Source of the DNA: Cladorrhinum sp. PSN259
Lineage: Eukaryota; Ascomycota; Sordariomycetes; Sordariales; Podosporaceae
DNA length: 64,000 nucleotides
NCBI GenBank assembly: GCA_033725935.1
Contig: MU867069.1
Span: 248,001-312,000, forward strand
Reading direction: 5' to 3'
In this document: positions 12,854 through 25,394 of the stretch, one piece after another
How the letters are laid out: each line of letters starts with the position of its first letter
Numbering within the stretch: position 1 is the stretch's first letter
The notes under the pieces: model-generated
What the model was told of the DNA's origin: nothing
Database searches by the model: none
What the model saw: only the letters and a program-made list of their open reading frames with translations
Program-made: the position numbers and the translations under genes

Positions 12854-14440
12854 CGCTCATCTACGAATTATTCTCCACTCAATTTCATCACCCGAAAAGG
12901 ACGGTATCAATTTGATTCGAATATGCGTCTCTTTATTCTTCGTAAATCTACATGCTATGAGAATATTGTTTGCGCAGCTTCCTTTCGAGCGAATACACCA
13001 CTTCATCTTGGCAATTATTGTTACTGCTTTATGATGAAGATAACAACCCCAGATTTGAGATGCGTCCAGTCTTGTTTTGATCTCAGTTATCGCTCTATTT
13101 GATATTATTCTTGCTATTTTTTGACTCCAACCATATTCACTCTTTATGGATATGCTACTATATGGAGCCATTGGCCATTATTCGATCATGTAGGCGGGAC
13201 ACGTCATGGCCACCTTGATTTACACTCCATTGAGACAGAATCCACCCTGGACAAACAACTCCTCCGAGTCCTGCTGGAGCTTTATTGTATCCCATAACCC
13301 TTGCCTGGCACGGATATATAATACATGAGATGGAGAATGTTATTGCTTCGCCGGGTCCTCAATGGTCGAAAAGAGAGGATGAAGCAACCTCATAGCATTG
13401 GATGCGCGAATTTGGCAACTTCCAGATGGGTGTCCCTTCGCTTTCAACATTGCCACTGGGTTTACAACAATTGAAAGAATTCTCAAATGCGTCATATAGA
13501 GCGTAATAGAAAAGCCGTTTTCTCTGGAAAGCTCTGAGTTGATACCACATTCCACCCCGACAATCTCTGCTGAGCTCCACTTCATATAAGATCCAGTGGA
13601 CTTGAAAGCTCCCCGGAGCTGGAGGAAAGCTCAGCCCTGATGAGCCTGTAACGCCTCCAAAGAATCATGAGCCATGTGTGAAGATTCTACATTCTTGACC
13701 TCCTTATGCTCCTTTCCCAAGGAGAGGTCGGTGGAAGACGTTGAAAAGCTCCGACTGCCAAGAGAAAACATCGGGCCAAGCCGCTCTTGTGCCGACTGAT
13801 CCACACCGTTCCTGCAGACAGTTGCTGACATAATGGAACCCCTCCAAGGTCGCCTCAGCCCAAAAAGCTTCCAAGCTTTACTATGGTAAGCTCCAAAACT
13901 GTTTTTTCCCCTCAAATCCGCCCTCCTGGTGCCAGGGCCAAGAGAAGTACCTTGTATGATTCTGAAGGCTTCTATATATTCATGATCTTGACAGTGTCAG
14001 CAGAAGAAATGCCTTTATATAAATGAAGACATTGTAGAACTCATATTTGCGCCCCTGGTTTCTTCTGCTTAGTCACTTTGAAGGGCTCAGCTGTGGGTTG
14101 GCTGTTCAGTGCTGTCGTGGACACTGAGCCGCCTGGAGCTCCAGGTTGGGGAAGCTTGCGCATTCAATGGCAACATCCCTCGATTTCCTGACAACAAAAC
14201 AACAAGGTCTCTCTTTTTTTTTTTTTTTTTTAAACCACGGTTTAAAAAGTCACTACCAAAGCAGCCGAGATCGCGGCTTACATTCTCGCGACCGACTGAA
14301 GTAGTCGACATTTTATTTTTTTCTTCGTCGCCGATTCGTTTTATTTTAAATAAAACATCCATCATTTAGTAATCATTTTCTCCTGACGACCGGCTCCATC
14401 ACTCTGCCTGCGCAACAGGTGGCGCTTTTCATCTTTCACC
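12854..14440. other. intergenic, upstream of ecm29
   Basis: No supported gene. A poly-T run lies at about 14212-14231. The last several hundred bases before 14441 presumably contain the ecm29 promoter and 5' leader, but I see no clear TATA element. Short minus-strand frames (for example 13631-13915) are not recognisable. Confidence 0.5.
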
Positions 14441-17400
14441 ATGCCGCCGCCCAGTCCAGAGGAGAAAAGGGACATTGAGCTGATCCAAAAGGTAGAATGG
14501 CGTATTCTGAATGTCTCGGGGAATGAAGCCCAACTCCAGCAAGTCTTGGGGTCCTACTTAGCCCCCCTTCTCCTCAAGGCCGGCAGCCCTCATGTCAACG
14601 TCCGGAACAAAGTCATCGGAGCATGTCAAACGATCAGCAAGCTCATCCAATCTCCGACGTGAGTATCTTGACTAGGTCATTCGTCAGGGGTACTTGACTG
14701 AACTAACTGGCTGCTTCAGACTCGTCCTTCCAGTAACTGCTCTGATGAAGCAGTTTAAGGAGACAGACTACCCACTCATCAAACATTTCGACATCATCTA
14801 CATGCAGCATAGTGTTGCGAGATTGGACGTTGAAGAGAAATGGAGTCTGGTCCCAATGGCACTCCCAGACATTAGGGTCGGTCCGCGAGCATCCATCAGT
14901 CCGCTGCTTAACATTGTCCTACGTCTGCTGCCTGTCGTTCAGATCCCCTCACGGGGCAGCCAGGAAGATGCCGCGTTTCGTGAAAAGATCGGGCTGTCCC
15001 ATCCAGGAGATGCCCAGTTCATGGCCAAATGGCTTGGGACCTTGCTGCTGTTGCGGTCTGACTCCAAAGGTGTCATCTCTGGTCTAGGAGTGTCCGACGA
15101 CGACGTCAAGTATTTAACACTTGGAAAGGAGACAACCTGGAACCCTGAAGTTGGCGGTCTCAGCCTCATAGACACAAAGATCCTCGCCATCAAATTCCTA
15201 GCCAGCGGAGCCTTCACTGACGAAGACCGCTTCCTCCCGGCCATTTATGCTGCCGCAAGCACTGATTCTCGAATTTCAAGTATCGGCGATGACCTGCTCA
15301 AGAGGAGTACCGCTTCCGTCGAGGACAAGGACCTCGTGAAGAAGCTCTTTGAGGATCATTCGAAGCTCCCAATCCCGTACAGGATCCGTATCCTCGGTGT
15401 CTTGAGCAAATCCGAGACTGCCACGACATTCACGGACGAGATTCTGAAAGTCTTCCAACAGAACGTTACACCCGAGAACAGCACCGCTCCTGTGCCAACG
15501 CAGCCTAACGCGAAGGGGCCAGTCGTCTCCCTGAACCTTGAGCGCACCAAATTGTATCGAGCGCTTTTTGAATTCATCAACTGGGTTGCTCGTATTGGAC
15601 CTGGCAAGTCAGACTTCAAGCTGATCGGGGCACCTTTGGTAGACCTGCTGCGAGATTACGTTCAGAGCCAGGGTTGGCCCAAGCCCCAGAAACAGGCTAC
15701 TGATGAGAATACCCTCCGCTCGAGGGCTTACGAGACGATCGGTATCCTGGCAAAAGGAGCATCCATGGAAGACAATGCCAGTCTCTCTCTGGCCGCATGG
15801 CTCTTTCGCTCCCTCTCAGAGGACCCGACTCCGGACGTCGTTGTTAACATCGAGGGCGCATTGTCAAGTATGACCGGTCTGTTCCAACCGCCACATGACT
15901 TCAACGTCAACTCACAGCTCCAGTCTATCCTTCTGACGTATATGACGCTTCAGGACGAAGACGACGGGGACGTTGTGCGGAGTGCGCGTCATGTAGCGAC
16001 CAAGTGGGCGAACCAATGCCTACCATTCTCTGATGTCCATGCGCGCTGGATCGATATCCTTGCCATCGCTGGGCGGAGAGATGAGCGGAGCGACACGGTC
16101 GAGGAAGGCCAAAAAGGGCTAGACCCCTGGACGTACTATGCCAATGACGAAAAGTCAACTTCGCTCCCAGACTGGAAAGAAATGGTCGGGGTATTCTTTA
16201 AAGAGCCTATAACATTCCGGAATTCTTCTCAGTGGATCTGGACGCGTCCTGGCCAGATGGATGTCGATAGTCGAGGTGTCTTTCTCAACTTCCCCGACGA
16301 GGCACGCCGATGTTTCCCGGTTGCCATCGACTACTGCCGCAAGGTCTTGTTCCTGACGGCGCTCAAGGACTTCAAGGTCGAACCAGGCTGGGAGCGGCAA
16401 CTTGAAGCCACCATCAACTCGGACTTGGCGAGTCGGAAAGCTGTCCGGACCTACCTGTCCACCCTGACCCACCACGATGGGGAACTTTCCCACCTCCTGT
16501 CTGCCTCATTCGAAGGCATGATACAGGAGGATGCCAGCCTTGCGGAGCGGTGCGCCAGGGCCTTTGTTGATATCGCTTCGTTCTCGCCCAAGGCTGTCCT
16601 GCAGCGCCTGGCAGCTCGTTGGGGTGACCTGATCCCCCTGGTCACCTCCAACAAGAAGGAGCTGCGGGTGCTGGGTGCCAAGGCTTTCGGCATCCTGGCC
16701 GCCCACCCTTCCAATGGGGCTGGGTCGGTTTCCGCGGCTCGTGCCAGGTTGGACGACCTGGCAAAGAACCTCAAGACGGCGGTCGGGTCGGACCTCAACG
16801 CGGTCGAGGGGGCTTTCTTGGCGCTTGCTCACCTGTCGTCAAGACTGGTCTACTACTCGACCGAGTCGAGCTCAGACGGTGGCCTAAATCTCGACAGTGC
16901 TTTCCCGTCGCTTGATTCCGTCGCTTCAAGCCCTCCTTCGACGCAGGAAACCCTGTTCGAAGCTTACGCTCAGCTTTGGACCGCCGGCATAGCAGTGCCG
17001 GCCGAGGACATCTCCAAGTCCTTCGTGGACCCCTTGGTGGTCCACGCCAAGAAGGGCAACGAGAAGGCCATCGCGGCTCTTGGCCGGCTGGGCCTGTCAC
17101 TCGCAGAGGCGGACGAGAAGGGCGGTGCCGGTGACATCCTTGGCCAAGTGCTGGAGAAGCTCTACTCACTGTACGAGCTCAAGCAGGCCGAGGTGCACTT
17201 TGCTGTTGGCGAAGCCATTGTTGCGGCAGTTGCACGCTGGGACTCGGAGGTTGTCCAGCTCACCATCGATGTTCAAGTGGGCAACGGTTCTTACCAGGCG
17301 ACCAAGCGCTCCAGCCTCGTCACCGCCGTCTTGGAGAAGCTTCTGACGGACGCCAAGAACACCAAGCCGTCGCTCCTCAAGGCATCGGGAATCTGGCTCT

Positions 17401-20163
17401 TCTGCGTCATCCAGCACTGCTCCCACCTCGAAGAGGTTCAAGCCCGACTTAGACAGTGCCAGGCTGCTTTCATGCGGCTGCTGAGCGCCAGAGATGAGCT
17501 AGTACAGGAGACCGCCTCTAGAGGCCTGGCGCTTGTCTACGAGAAGGGCGACGAGGATCTGAGGAAGGAGCTCGTCCGCGACCTTGTCGCCTCCTTCACT
17601 GGCACCGGGCCGCAGATCAAGGTTGACGAGGATACCGAGCTCTTCGAAGCCGGCGCTCTCCCCACCGGGGATGGGAAATCAGTCACCTCTTACAAGGACA
17701 TTGTCAGCCTTGCGAACGAGGTTGGGGATCCTAGTCTTGTCTACAAGTTCATGTCTCTCGCGACCAACGCTGCAACCTGGTCCACTCGCTCTGCTTTTGG
17801 CCGCTTTGGCCTTAGCAACATTCTCTCCGAGTCAGAGGTTGATCCAAAGCTTTACCCAAAGCTCTACCGTTACCGTTTTGTAAGTCCAACAACGTTCGGA
17901 CCGATGGTACAAGTTCGCTTCTAACCAGATTCTCTTTCCTTTCTAGGACCCCAACACCAACGTACAGCGCTCGATGAACGATATCTGGAAGTCCTTGGTC
18001 AAGGACTCCAATGCCGTGCTGGAAACCCACTTTGATGATATCATGAAGGACTTGCTCAAGTGCATCCTCGGCAAGGAGTGGCGCGTTCGCGAGGCAAGCT
18101 GCGCGGCTATTTCCGACCTCATCGGTGGTCGCCCGTTTGCCAAGTACGAGAAGTACTACAAGGAAATGTGGACCACTGCCCTCAAGGTCCTCGACGATGT
18201 CAAGGCCACCGTCCGGGAGGCTGCCTTTGGCCTTTGCAGATCTTTATCAAAGACATTGACGCGTCAACTCGAAGAGTCTGGTTCCACTGCGGCAGCGAAA
18301 GCTATGATCAACCAAGCCCTCCCATTCTTGCTCTCCGAGCACGGCATCGAAAGCTCCGCTCAAGAGGTCAAAATATTTGCAATCATTACAGTCATGAAGA
18401 TTGCCAAGACTGGTGGCAGCTCTCTTAAGCCCTTCATTCCGACTATGGTTCCTCGTCTCCTGGACCTCCTGAGCACCATCGAGCCGGATGCTATCAACTA
18501 CCACTACCAGCGCGTCGGAGAAGAGAACAGGGAGAAGATTGACAAGCTGCGAAGCGCCGCTGTTAACACAAGCCCCATCTCCGAAGCCGTCGAGAACTGT
18601 CTGCGCAACGTTGACAGAGAGGTGATGGAGCATTTGGCGCCCAGGTTGCAGGAGGGAATCAAGTCCGCCCTTGGCATGCCAACAAAGATTGGCTACAGCC
18701 GTATCTTGATTGCTTTGGCCACCCGCCACGCCTTCGAGTTTGGGCCACACTCGGCAAACTTTTTGACCCTCATGCAGAAGCAGGCTCTGGACCGCAACGA
18801 CGAGGTCAGCCAGGGGTATGCCCGTGCGGCTGCGTATATTATTCGCGTTGCGTCAGACCAAGCTAAACAAAAGTTTGCGGATCACTTCATCAAGCTGTAC
18901 CTCGAATCTGAGAACGAGAATCGCCGCCAGAAGGTGGGCGACTTGGTCTTGGCGCTCTCCAAGATTTCCCCCGACCACTTCAATGCCCTCGAAGGACAGC
19001 TGTTGCCGTTTGCGTTCCTTGGGAAGCACGATACGGACAACTATGTTCGCGAATGCTTCCAAGAGGTCTGGAATACACATGCTGGAAGTAGTTTCACGGT
19101 TATCAAGTACCTCCCCGAGATCGTTTCCTTGACCGAAAAGGCATTGTCAACCGCTCAGTGGGCGCTCAAGCACGGTGGTGCCCTCACATCGGCATCTGCT
19201 GCTACGGCTGTTACGGACGCGAGCAACATCACCGGCAAGGCCAACCCGGATCACGTCAAGATCCTCTGGCCCGTCTACGATAAGGCCCTTGTGCTCAAGA
19301 CATTTGAGGGGAAGGAGAAGCTTCTGGAGCCGTTCCCGCTCTTCGTTGAAAGAAGCGAGGAGCTGTGGAAGACTGATACCAAGTTTGCAGATGCCCTCAA
19401 GAAGGTTGCCGTCCGCGAGGCTAAGAGAAACAATGACGAGTACCGGCCACATGCGTTCAAGTGCCTGTGGAAGTTCGCCGCCGCTCGTACCGATCTCGAC
19501 TTGCTAAGCGATATCTCCACCATTGTTGGGCCCTACCTCACCGTCGAGAAAGATGACTCGGACGCTATGGACGTTGACGAGCCCAAAGGTGCTAAACCGA
19601 GACGCGGTGGGCTCGATCTCAAGACCTTGACTACCTGGGCTGCTATCGAGGCCGTTGTCAGAGGATACAACCGTGTCAAAATGGCCGAGAACACCAACGA
19701 GACTATGATGCAAATCATCCTTGCCCTCGAGGCTCATGCCGGCAAGTCCTCCAAGACTGCTATCAACTTTGAGGAACCTTACCTTGCCCGTCCAGAGTTG
19801 GACGTCGTCAGACGCACCTTTTGGTACGAGAGCGTCAAAGAGTTCTTGGACGAGGCTCTGAAGAAGTACAAGGACGGAAAGACAAAGTATCAGGCCGACA
19901 GTATGGATGTTTTCAAGTGGTTCCTCGGCACACTAGACATGAACTCTGCTGCCGACGCGGGCGGCACGGAGTCACAGCGTCTTGCCAGAGCGCGAGCCGC
20001 TCTTTCTGTGACGCTGCTTGCCGGGGCCAACTCGTACTTCAATTCGGAGGTCTCGCGGGAGATTAATAGCGATCTTGGGGCTCTGATTGACCATATGATA
20101 AAGAGCGAGAGGTCAGGTGACGTTCAGAAGGCTTGGATGGATGTTCGAGAGGCCCTGAGCTAG
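14441..20163 (+). CDS. ecm29: proteasome component Ecm29 (HEAT-repeat adaptor)
   Basis: Three exons: 14441-14658, 14720-17879 and 17947-20163, giving about 1864 residues, close to yeast Ecm29 (about 1868). Both introns (61 and 67 bp) have a CTAAC branch site and keep frame (phase 2, then phase 0). The protein is alpha-helical and HEAT-like throughout. Its N-terminus (EKRDIELIQKVEWRI) starts the conserved Ecm29 N-terminal domain, roughly residues 10-500. Ecm29 binds 26S proteasomes, bridging the core particle to the 19S cap, acts in assembly quality control and stress response, and tethers proteasomes to membranes. An acidic linker with DDSDAMDVDEP lies in the last third. The start codon has a good CACCATG context. 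No frameshift or missing segment was seen. The next gene downstream is a Cdc48-adaptor gene. Confidence 0.93.
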
Positions 20164-21361
20164 GAGTCGATGGCCGATGATCTGAAGGATTACTTTCAAG
20201 CTCGGGGTTACCGGTGGAATTGGGCATGACGGTGGGACGATTATAGCGACGAGGGTGGCATCTTGATTGCCTTTTTGTGTTTATTTCTGTGGGGTCATTG
20301 TAAAGCGATGGGGAGTATATACATTGAAACTCTTTTACTGTCACCTTTTGTTCTCGGATAATTGTGTCCTGAAGCCTTCGTGATATGATGTGTGTTGTGA
20401 TGATGACGAAGGAGAGACAACCGTGACATTCTGATTCTTCTGAAGATGTACACGTTCAACCAAGACCAGCTATACTCGCATATAATCGGTCAATCCTAAG
20501 CTGTTCACGACGTAAGACTGATCATGGTGATCCTGAATAACGAAAGGGAAGTGCTCGGAGCAAACCCTAACCCCAATTCTACTAGTAGGTCACGGTATAT
20601 GCCTCAGGACGACTATTATCATATCCATGTGCACATTGAGATCAACCTGCTAACGCTAAAACTTTAGTAACTCTATTTAAGTAGTCTCAAGCCCATAGAA
20701 TACTAGGTCTATAGTTTCTTCAATAGTATTGCCAGAGAGAAGTGTTGATATTGACCCTAACCCTGCTTCATCAACGCTGAAACCATATTGTGGCCGTTTG
20801 CCGGCCGTTGCCGCCTGCTTGGCATTGAACCCGTCGGGGTTGCGTCACAAGGTTACCTACCTGGAGGAAGCTCCCCTCGTTGACTTTCCATCCCAGAACG
20901 GAAACCTCGCGAGTTAATATCCCACAAGGTTTCCCAAAAGGACGTTTCCTTAACTTTTCTTTGATTTTGATCCTTTTTTTTCTCATCCGTCCGCCACATT
21001 CCAACTCGTTCTCACCCAGCTGTTGGACACGGACATATTTCCGAAAAGCACTCCCCCGGGGTTATTGGTCCACTGCTGCGGTGCATGGTTCCGCCCGCTA
21101 TTTTTCTGATTTCGAGCCTTATCTCTTTCCCATCACAATTACACCCCGCAGTCCCCTCCGTCGCCCAACGAGTTACCAAACTCAAGGTACAAACCCCTTT
21201 TCTAATCCCACAAACTTTCGAGGTGTTGGACTTTGTTCCGTCAAAAGTCCTGCTTGCCCACAAACAACACCTTTTACAAACAGTGACCTCGGCTGCCACC
21301 GCTCGGTACTTGGCTCCTCGACCTTCTGCTCATCGTCGCCAAGGCGCAAACAGCTATCAAG
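20164..21361. other. intergenic: ecm29 3' region and leader of the UBX gene
   Basis: Terminator region of ecm29 followed by the promoter and 5' leader of the UBX-domain gene. A telobox-like AAACCCTAA (about 20562-20570) and a second CCCTAACCCT (about 20755-20764) occur here. A 195-codon plus frame (20880-21467) overlaps the real start codon of the next gene in another frame and looks like pyrimidine-rich leader sequence. Confidence 0.5.
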
Positions 21362-23071
21362 ATGGCAAGCGCAGAGGATATCGATGGCTTCGTGGGGATC
21401 ACAGGCTCCAGCACGGAGGCTGCCCGTCGAATGCTTGAGATGTGCGGCGACCTGGAGCAAGCTATAACCTTGTGGTTTTCTGATGAGGATCTCCAGCGCT
21501 CAATGTCCAACCCTGCCGCATCCACTTCGGCCGCCGCTACTTCACGATCAGCCAGCCGACCCAGTCGCCCAAATGTTGGACGCGAGGACGCACAGGGTGT
21601 TATCCACCTTGACTCCGACGACGACGATGTTGCCATGACCGAGAATGATGACTTGACCGGTTTCGAGTCGGACGACGGGCATGACCCCGCCAGCGTCGCT
21701 CGCGCTGCCCAAGAGGAGGAAGACGCCGCCATGGCAAAGAGACTACAAGAGGAGCTCTACGGAGGCGGTGGAGCCGGAGCATCTGGAGCTGGCGCTGGTG
21801 GTCTAGATGACGAAGTACGCGCACCCATCTCGCGCACGACTGAGACACTCGTCGCTGGTTATGGCGGCGATGATGATGCTGAGGATGAAGGACATGCCGC
21901 CTTCCTGGCTCATATGCGGAGAAGAGCGCAGGCACAATGTAAGATTCGCCATGACCTGTCGCATCTTTTGTCCTCTACGAATCTAACCCAGATTTCTCAC
22001 ACAGCACGAGCCCGGAATAATCCTTTCGCTCGATCGATCTGGGATGACCCTTCTCAGCCAGGCGCTCCGGAGTCAGGTGATTCCGCGAGTGCTCGCCAGG
22101 CACGTCTGGTAGATCTGTTCAAACCACCATTCGATTTGATGCAGCGAATACCATTGGACGAGGCACGCGAGGATGGCAAAGAGGAGCAGAAATGGGTGAT
22201 GGTTAACCTCCAGGATATGTCTGTTTTCAGCTGCCAGGCACTTAATCGTGACATTTGGAAGGATGAGGCCATCAAAGCTCTTATCCGCGAGAGCTTCATC
22301 TTCCTCCAGTACGACAAGACTGATCCACTGGCCGAGCAGTACATCAACTTTTACTTCGTCGGGCGAACTCACGAGAACCAGGACAACTACCCGCACGTAT
22401 CCATCATCGACCCGCGCACAGGTGAGCAGGTCAAGGTTTGGAGCGGAGACCCGTTTCCTAACGCGCGTGACTTCCACGCGCAACTCGCCGAGTTCCTTGA
22501 CAGGTACAGCTTGGCGGCGAACAGCAAGAATCCCGTGTTGCAGGCGAAGAAGGAAAAGGTCGTTGATGTTGACCGTATGACGGAGGAGGAGATGCTCGAG
22601 ATGGCGCTACAGAACAGTCTGGAGACGACCAATGGTGGTTCGAGTCGCTCAAATGTCATCGATCCAGATCAACTCACCAAGGTGGATGCCTCGGCATCAG
22701 ATAAGGGCAAGGAGAGAGAAGCGACTCCCGCGCCAGAGCCCGAGCCGGTGGTTCCTGCAAAGGCAGAGACAGGGTTTACGCGGATCCCATCCGATCGACC
22801 ACATACTGAGCCTGCCAATGGGCCCGGAACTACCAGGATTCAGTTCCGCCACAAAGAAGGTCGGACAATTCGTCGGTTCCAGCTCGATGAGACGGTTTCG
22901 CGCATATATGAGTGGCTCAAGGCTGAGCCACCTGTTGCCGGCAAGTCTGGTGTCGAGTTTGAGCTCAAGTCGATGCCGCAGCGTCAAGACCTGCTCGAGT
23001 TACTGGATAAGACAATTCAAGAAGCTGGGTTGGGTAATGCGACCATCTTCCTTGAGTATCTCGAGGACTAA
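21362..23071 (+). CDS. UBA-UAS-UIM-UBX Cdc48 adaptor (Ubx5/UBXN7 type)
   Basis: Two exons, 21362-21938 and 22005-23071, about 547 residues. The order of domains is a UBA-like domain at about 8-45; an acidic region with a UIM-like helix (EEDAAMAKRLQEEL) near 120-133; a UAS thioredoxin-like domain at about 197-365; a second UIM (TEEEMLEMALQNSLE) near 400; and a C-terminal UBX beta-grasp at about 465-547. This order is that of Ubx5/UBXN7, which links Cdc48/p97 to ubiquitylated clients and cullin-RING ligases. The 66-bp intron (GTAAG...CTAAC...ACACAG) is a multiple of three with no stop, so the unspliced frame is also open. The UBX loop that usually carries FPR reads SMPQRQ here, so Cdc48 contact may differ. 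Confidence 0.88.
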   Translation: MASAEDIDGFVGITGSSTEAARRMLEMCGDLEQAITLWFSDEDLQRSMSNPAASTSAAATSRSASRPSRPNVGREDAQGVIHLDSDDDDVAMTENDDLTGFESDDGHDPASVARAAQEEEDAAMAKRLQEELYGGGGAGASGAGAGGLDDEVRAPISRTTETLVAGYGGDDDAEDEGHAAFLAHMRRRAQAQCKIRHDLSHLLSSTNLTQISHTARARNNPFARSIWDDPSQPGAPESGDSASARQARLVDLFKPPFDLMQRIPLDEAREDGKEEQKWVMVNLQDMSVFSCQALNRDIWKDEAIKALIRESFIFLQYDKTDPLAEQYINFYFVGRTHENQDNYPHVSIIDPRTGEQVKVWSGDPFPNARDFHAQLAEFLDRYSLAANSKNPVLQAKKEKVVDVDRMTEEEMLEMALQNSLETTNGGSSRSNVIDPDQLTKVDASASDKGKEREATPAPEPEPVVPAKAETGFTRIPSDRPHTEPANGPGTTRIQFRHKEGRTIRRFQLDETVSRIYEWLKAEPPVAGKSGVEFELKSMPQRQDLLELLDKTIQEAGLGNATIFLEYLED

Positions 23072-25078
23072 ACCCTTTTGAGCGTCGCTTTCATACTGCG
23101 CCGTCAGCAAAGGTGGCCTGGATTCACATCGGTCGAACCCCTTATTTTTCTTTTGTTTCGGGTGGCATTTATTTTATTCTTCGACTCTACGAAGAGAAGC
23201 ATGGGATGGGCGAATGGATGAAAGGATGAAATGGAATGGGTGATTTTTAGATGGGCGTCACTGGGGGAGGGAAACTGCACTCTGAGCTTTTTTTTTCACA
23301 GTGAAAAAAGAAAATCCATCCCACAAGTGGAGGGTGTGATTATTGCGTTTTGCACAAACAAGGAAACTTCTTGGTCTGTATTTGCCGCCGCATACCTAGT
23401 TATGCTTGGAAGCCCTGCTTTCATGTATATGAGAGTGGTATATTCCCTGGGCATGGAATGGCAGAACAAGAAATTATGAAGGCGATTGGGAGTGAAGGGG
23501 AACTGAGATCAACCATAAATGTTTTGTTAGATTATGTAGAAATCTCCAATAACAAGAGATTGCACTTTATGCGTGGAAGTACCGGTTAGGATAAGTGAGA
23601 GGAAGTTTCGGAAATTGAAGTTCAAGCATGATTGTGGTGTGTCGGTATGTAAAAGCGACCTTCAAGGCCTGAACCAATCATTTGGTGCGATTCCTCCCAA
23701 ACGCAACGAGACAGCGACATGGGAAAAGAGTCATCTTATTTTCAGACGGTTCATAGTTATATGATTGGATTCTGAAATTAAACTATTCGGCCACCACTCA
23801 ACTTTACTGTTTTTTTTTTTTTCGTTTTGCAAATTGGACAGTGGTTTTATTCAACATTATTGTTCACCATAGTAGCACGAGATAGTGGTTTCTCAAAGTT
23901 TGGCTGTTGTTGGAGCACAGACACTTGAACAGCTGTGCCCTGGCACATACCCGTTCTGCCTGGCCCACAAAGCCGTCTCGTCCAATGATATCGTTCCCCC
24001 CGTCTTGTCCCCTCACTTTTTGGGGCTGAAAAGGTGTGGAGGAGCTGAAACGGAAATCAGATGGTTGGCGAGGGTTTATTGAAGTAGCTGGACAAGGAGA
24101 AGAAGAAGGAGCCTGGTGAGGTGAGAATGAAGGTGTGGGAGGTGTGTACTTTCGTAACATGTGTAAGAGGTGAGAGTAGGAGGGTACCAGATTATTGGAT
24201 GCGGTTGATTAGCTGTGAGATGAGGAGAGGGAAGAGAAAACATACCTACTATGTATGCTGATAAGGTAGAAGTAGTATCAGTTGAAACCAAGTTCAGGGT
24301 ATTTCCATATTCTATATACCATATCTAGATAATTTACAGGGACTAAATAGAATCTCATTGGCGGGGAAGTAAAGAAAAAGGAAAAGAAAAAAAACATGTG
24401 CCCCGCCATTGCGTCGAACCCATGCTCGAATAAACAAAAAAGAAAACTCCCCTGAGACCCTGGCCGGCGGAGGGCCAAGCGCCCAGAAAGTGGCACACTG
24501 CCATGTGTTTTCTCTCTCGGACTGGCGCCCTGAACCCCACATTCTTTACTGCACTTTCTAGGTAGGATGGGCTAATGACTACTGGCAGCTGGCTGGCAAC
24601 CCGCCGCTGCAGCGCAACGCTACGCAACCAAACAACTTCCTTTTTCCAGGTTGACGATTGCGAGGAGGGAGGAGAGAGTTCTCTCTTCTTGTCTGTCCAA
24701 GCTACCTCCAGCTGCCGACTACCTTCCAACACGACCGAGGGAGGTAGTAAGGTGTGTGCTCTCACTTACGGAAGGATCTCTCTTTTGTAAAATTCTACGA
24801 CCTGTTCTCTCGCCGCTCTTGTAGAATGCACCGGCCAGCTCTCCTCTCCTCGAACAACAGCACCTCTTCTTCTTCACCTCTTTTTGCTGCTGCAAATTGA
24901 AACCAGAAACACCCAACAGGAGCAGCACCAGGCAGCAACACCCAACCCCCCATCCACCAGCAACAGCTACCCCAGCTGTGTGCATTGGGAACCTGGGGGC
25001 AAACACGACAACTGGATTTCGAGCTACATACCCTCTCTCCCTGGAATCGGTAAAGTAGAGGGTACCTGGATCGTGGAG
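23072..25078. other. intergenic: UBX gene 3' region and kinase promoter/leader
   Basis: No supported gene. Contains poly-T runs (near 23289-23297 and 23811-23822). From about 24560 the sequence becomes a pyrimidine-rich leader of the downstream kinase gene, with several short upstream frames. Confidence 0.5.
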
Positions 25079-25196
25079 GTAAGCCCGCAATGCTGCTGCA
25101 TTCCTAGCGATTGATTCAAGTGTTTCTTTTTATTTCCTTTTCTTATTCCGCCTGTCTCTCACTCAAGTCCACTGCTGACGAATTGATCTCTTGCAG
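25079..25196 (+). other. probable 5'-UTR intron of the GCK kinase gene
   Basis: Donor GTAAGC at 25079, a CTGAC branch site (25173-25177) and acceptor TTGCAG ending at 25196, with a pyrimidine-rich stretch between. It lies about 200 bp before the kinase start codon. Its removal would delete upstream ATGs from the leader. The call rests on splice signals only. Confidence 0.45.
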
Positions 25197-25394
25197 CAAA
25201 AAGCACTACTGTTGGCAAATCAGCTGTCGTTGGTTCCGTTGTTTTTAGTACTGTGGAACGATAATCCCATCTTTCAATTCGACTCCTGTCTGATGCAATC
25301 CACTCTTTACCGTTCTGCCGCAAAACATACCTAACTATCTACTCGATAATTCGACTACCGACTTTACCGACGACAGATACCGCAAACCCCAACC

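Noticed and set aside
20562..20764. AAACCCTAA and CCCTAACCCT as interstitial telomere repeats
   Set aside because: Only one to two units each, with no array; at most telobox-like promoter motifs.
20880..21467. 195-codon plus frame before and across the UBX gene start
   Set aside because: Pyrimidine-rich leader sequence; the real gene starts at 21362 in another frame with recognisable domains.
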